A DNA stretch of 7,876 nt from CAYQAJ01 sp964415245 (GTDB lineage: Bacteria > Planctomycetota > Planctomycetia > Pirellulales > Pirellulaceae), in the NCBI GenBank assembly GCA_964415245.1, contig CAYQAJ010000239.1, positions 1 through 7,876 of the forward strand, given 5' to 3'. The position numbers were made by a program, and so were the translations under genes. This document shows, piece by piece, positions 6,566-7,876 of this stretch; the first letter of the stretch is position 1, and each line of letters opens with the position of its first letter. The notes beneath the pieces are model-generated. The model was given only the letters and a program-made list of their open reading frames with translations. It did no database searches and was not told the DNA's origin.

Positions 6566-7876
6566 ATGAAGAAAGTCGACAGCGGCGGCGGCTGGCCCGC
6601 CATCTGGTACGCGCTTCGCAAAGCGCGCGAGATGGGAGGCCCGTGGAAGGCCTGGAAGGCCATGCGCTCCAAGAACGCCTGCAAGACGTGCGCTCTGGGC
6701 ATGGGCGGTCAGCGCGGTGGCATGGTCAACGAGGCCGGCCACTTTCCCGAAGTGTGCAAGAAGTCGCTTCAGGCCATGGCCGCCGACATGCAGAAGGCCA
6801 TCCCGACTGGCTTCTGGAGCACGCGATCGATCGGCCAGTTGCGGGCCATGTCGCCACGCGAGCTGGAATCGAGCGGGCGCCTTGTCGAGCCGGTTCTGTA
6901 CGAGCGGGGGAGCGACTACTACCACCCCTTATCGTGGGAAGAGGCGCTGCGGCGCATAGTCGACCGTCTCCGCGCCACCGATCCCAACGAAACGTTTTGG
7001 TACTTCAGCGGACGCAGCTCGAACGAGGCGGCGTTTCTGCTTCAGCTATTCGCGCGGCTCTACGGCACCAACAACGTCAACAATTGCAGCTACTACTGCC
7101 ACCAGGCCAGCGGCGTGGGCCTGACGAGCGTGCTGGGAAGCGGCACGGCGACCATCACGCTCGAAGATCTCGATCAGGCCGACCTGGTGCTGCTCATCGG
7201 CGGCAATCCGGCCAGCAATCACCCGAGGTTGATGACGTCGCTGGCGCGGCTGCGGCGTCGTGGCGGAAAGTGCGTGGTCGTGAATCCCGTGGTGGAAACC
7301 GGCCTGGTGCGGTTTCGCGTTCCGAGCGATTGGCGGAGCCTGCTCTGGAGCACGAAGATCGCCACGCTGTACGTGCAGCCCGATATCGGCGGCGACTTGG
7401 CATTGCTCACGGGCATCGCCAAGCGGATCGACGAGATGGGCGCACAGAACGAGGAGTTCCTGCGAACTTGCTGCACCGGCTATGACGAGTGGCTGGCCCA
7501 CCTGCGCGAGTTGCCGTGGTCCGAGATTCACGCCCGGAGCGGCGTCACCCAGCGCGATATCGACGCCGTGGCCGAGTGCTACGCCGCGTCCCGCCGTGCC
7601 GTCTTCTGCTGGACCATGGGCATCACCCACCACGTCCACGGCGTGGAAAACGTGCAAGCAATCGCCAACTTGGCGCTGATGCGCGGCATGGTGGGCCGGC
7701 CCGGGGCGGGGCTGCTGCCCATCCGTGGACATTCCAACGTGCAGGGCATCGGTTCGGTCGGGGTCACGCCCGAGCTGAAGGAGGCGATATTCCAGGGCGT
7801 CGAGCAACAGTTCCATGTGCAGCTTCCCACCACGCCCGGCCTCGATACGCTGGCCTGCGTCGAAGCGGCCCACGCG
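6566..7876 (+). CDS. Molybdopterin oxidoreductase alpha subunit, FdhF/YdeP type (3' end outside window)
   Basis: The frame is open from the ATG at 6566 to the last base, giving 437 residues with no stop; the family is usually about 750 residues, so roughly 60% is here. It should carry a bis-molybdopterin guanine dinucleotide cofactor. Near the N-terminus come C39, C42 and C64, where formate dehydrogenases hold a 4Fe-4S cluster, then K66. The CHQAS motif places C178 where E. coli formate dehydrogenase H has its selenocysteine Mo ligand, followed by H179; R387 in RGHSNVQG matches the active-site Arg. Cofactor-binding stretches include SGRSSNEAAF (148-157) and GGNPASNHPR (212-221). The closest remembered relative is E. 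coli YdeP, linked to acid resistance, whose substrate is not established. Formate oxidation is therefore possible but unproven. There is no Tat signal, so it is probably cytoplasmic. The ATG has only a weak AGG (6552-6554) upstream, but no alternative in-frame ATG lies nearby upstream. Confidence 0.93.
   Translation, partial: MKKVDSGGGWPAIWYALRKAREMGGPWKAWKAMRSKNACKTCALGMGGQRGGMVNEAGHFPEVCKKSLQAMAADMQKAIPTGFWSTRSIGQLRAMSPRELESSGRLVEPVLYERGSDYYHPLSWEEALRRIVDRLRATDPNETFWYFSGRSSNEAAFLLQLFARLYGTNNVNNCSYYCHQASGVGLTSVLGSGTATITLEDLDQADLVLLIGGNPASNHPRLMTSLARLRRRGGKCVVVNPVVETGLVRFRVPSDWRSLLWSTKIATLYVQPDIGGDLALLTGIAKRIDEMGAQNEEFLRTCCTGYDEWLAHLRELPWSEIHARSGVTQRDIDAVAECYAASRRAVFCWTMGITHHVHGVENVQAIANLALMRGMVGRPGAGLLPIRGHSNVQGIGSVGVTPELKEAIFQGVEQQFHVQLPTTPGLDTLACVEAAHA

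Noticed and set aside
6643..7485. Open frame on the + strand in another phase (280 codons)
   Set aside because: It overlaps the molybdoenzyme out of frame. The frame from 6566 contains all cofactor and catalytic motifs, while this one is Arg/Gly-rich noise.
7046..7873. Open frame on the - strand (275 codons)
   Set aside because: It is antisense to the molybdoenzyme, which matches its family across the whole stretch.

Overview
The window is GC-rich bacterial DNA carrying four protein genes, all on the + strand, and one partial tRNA gene at the left edge on the - strand. The likely source is a planctomycete, probably a Pirellulales-type bacterium. I infer this from a multiheme cytochrome fused to HEAT and TPR repeats, an exported HEAT/LRR/PDZ protein, long non-coding gaps between same-strand genes, and palindromic extragenic repeats. 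No 16S or other decisive marker is present.

Layout: 1-55 holds the 5' part of a tRNA with anticodon CAT, read leftward out of the window. 56-257 is a divergent intergenic region with candidate promoters for the tRNA and for the first protein gene. 258-2786 encodes an 842-residue membrane-anchored octaheme c-type cytochrome. 2787-3037 is non-coding and holds a TATAAT box, a small leader hairpin and a strong Shine-Dalgarno. 3038-4513 encodes a 491-residue NAD-type aldehyde dehydrogenase with all catalytic residues. 4514-4785 is non-coding and contains two palindromes in opposite orientation that look like a REP/BIME-type repeat. 4786-6303 encodes a 505-residue secreted protein with HEAT-like, LRR-like and PDZ regions. 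6304-6565 is non-coding with a three-copy 18-nt tandem repeat and a GC hairpin. From 6566 to the right edge runs the N-terminal 437 residues of a molybdopterin oxidoreductase of the FdhF/YdeP type; its stop lies outside the window.

The genes are separated by gaps of 250-270 bases, several with their own signals, so they are probably separate transcription units rather than one operon. Three of the four products are redox proteins (heme relay, aldehyde oxidation, Mo-dependent oxidation), but nothing in the sequence ties them into one pathway. I do not see a clear new multi-gene system. The most interesting items are the inverted palindrome pair at 4555-4639, the octaheme-HEAT-TPR fusion, and the three-cysteine iron-sulfur site of the molybdoenzyme. 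Family assignments rest on motif reading by eye and remembered family sequences; no searches were run.
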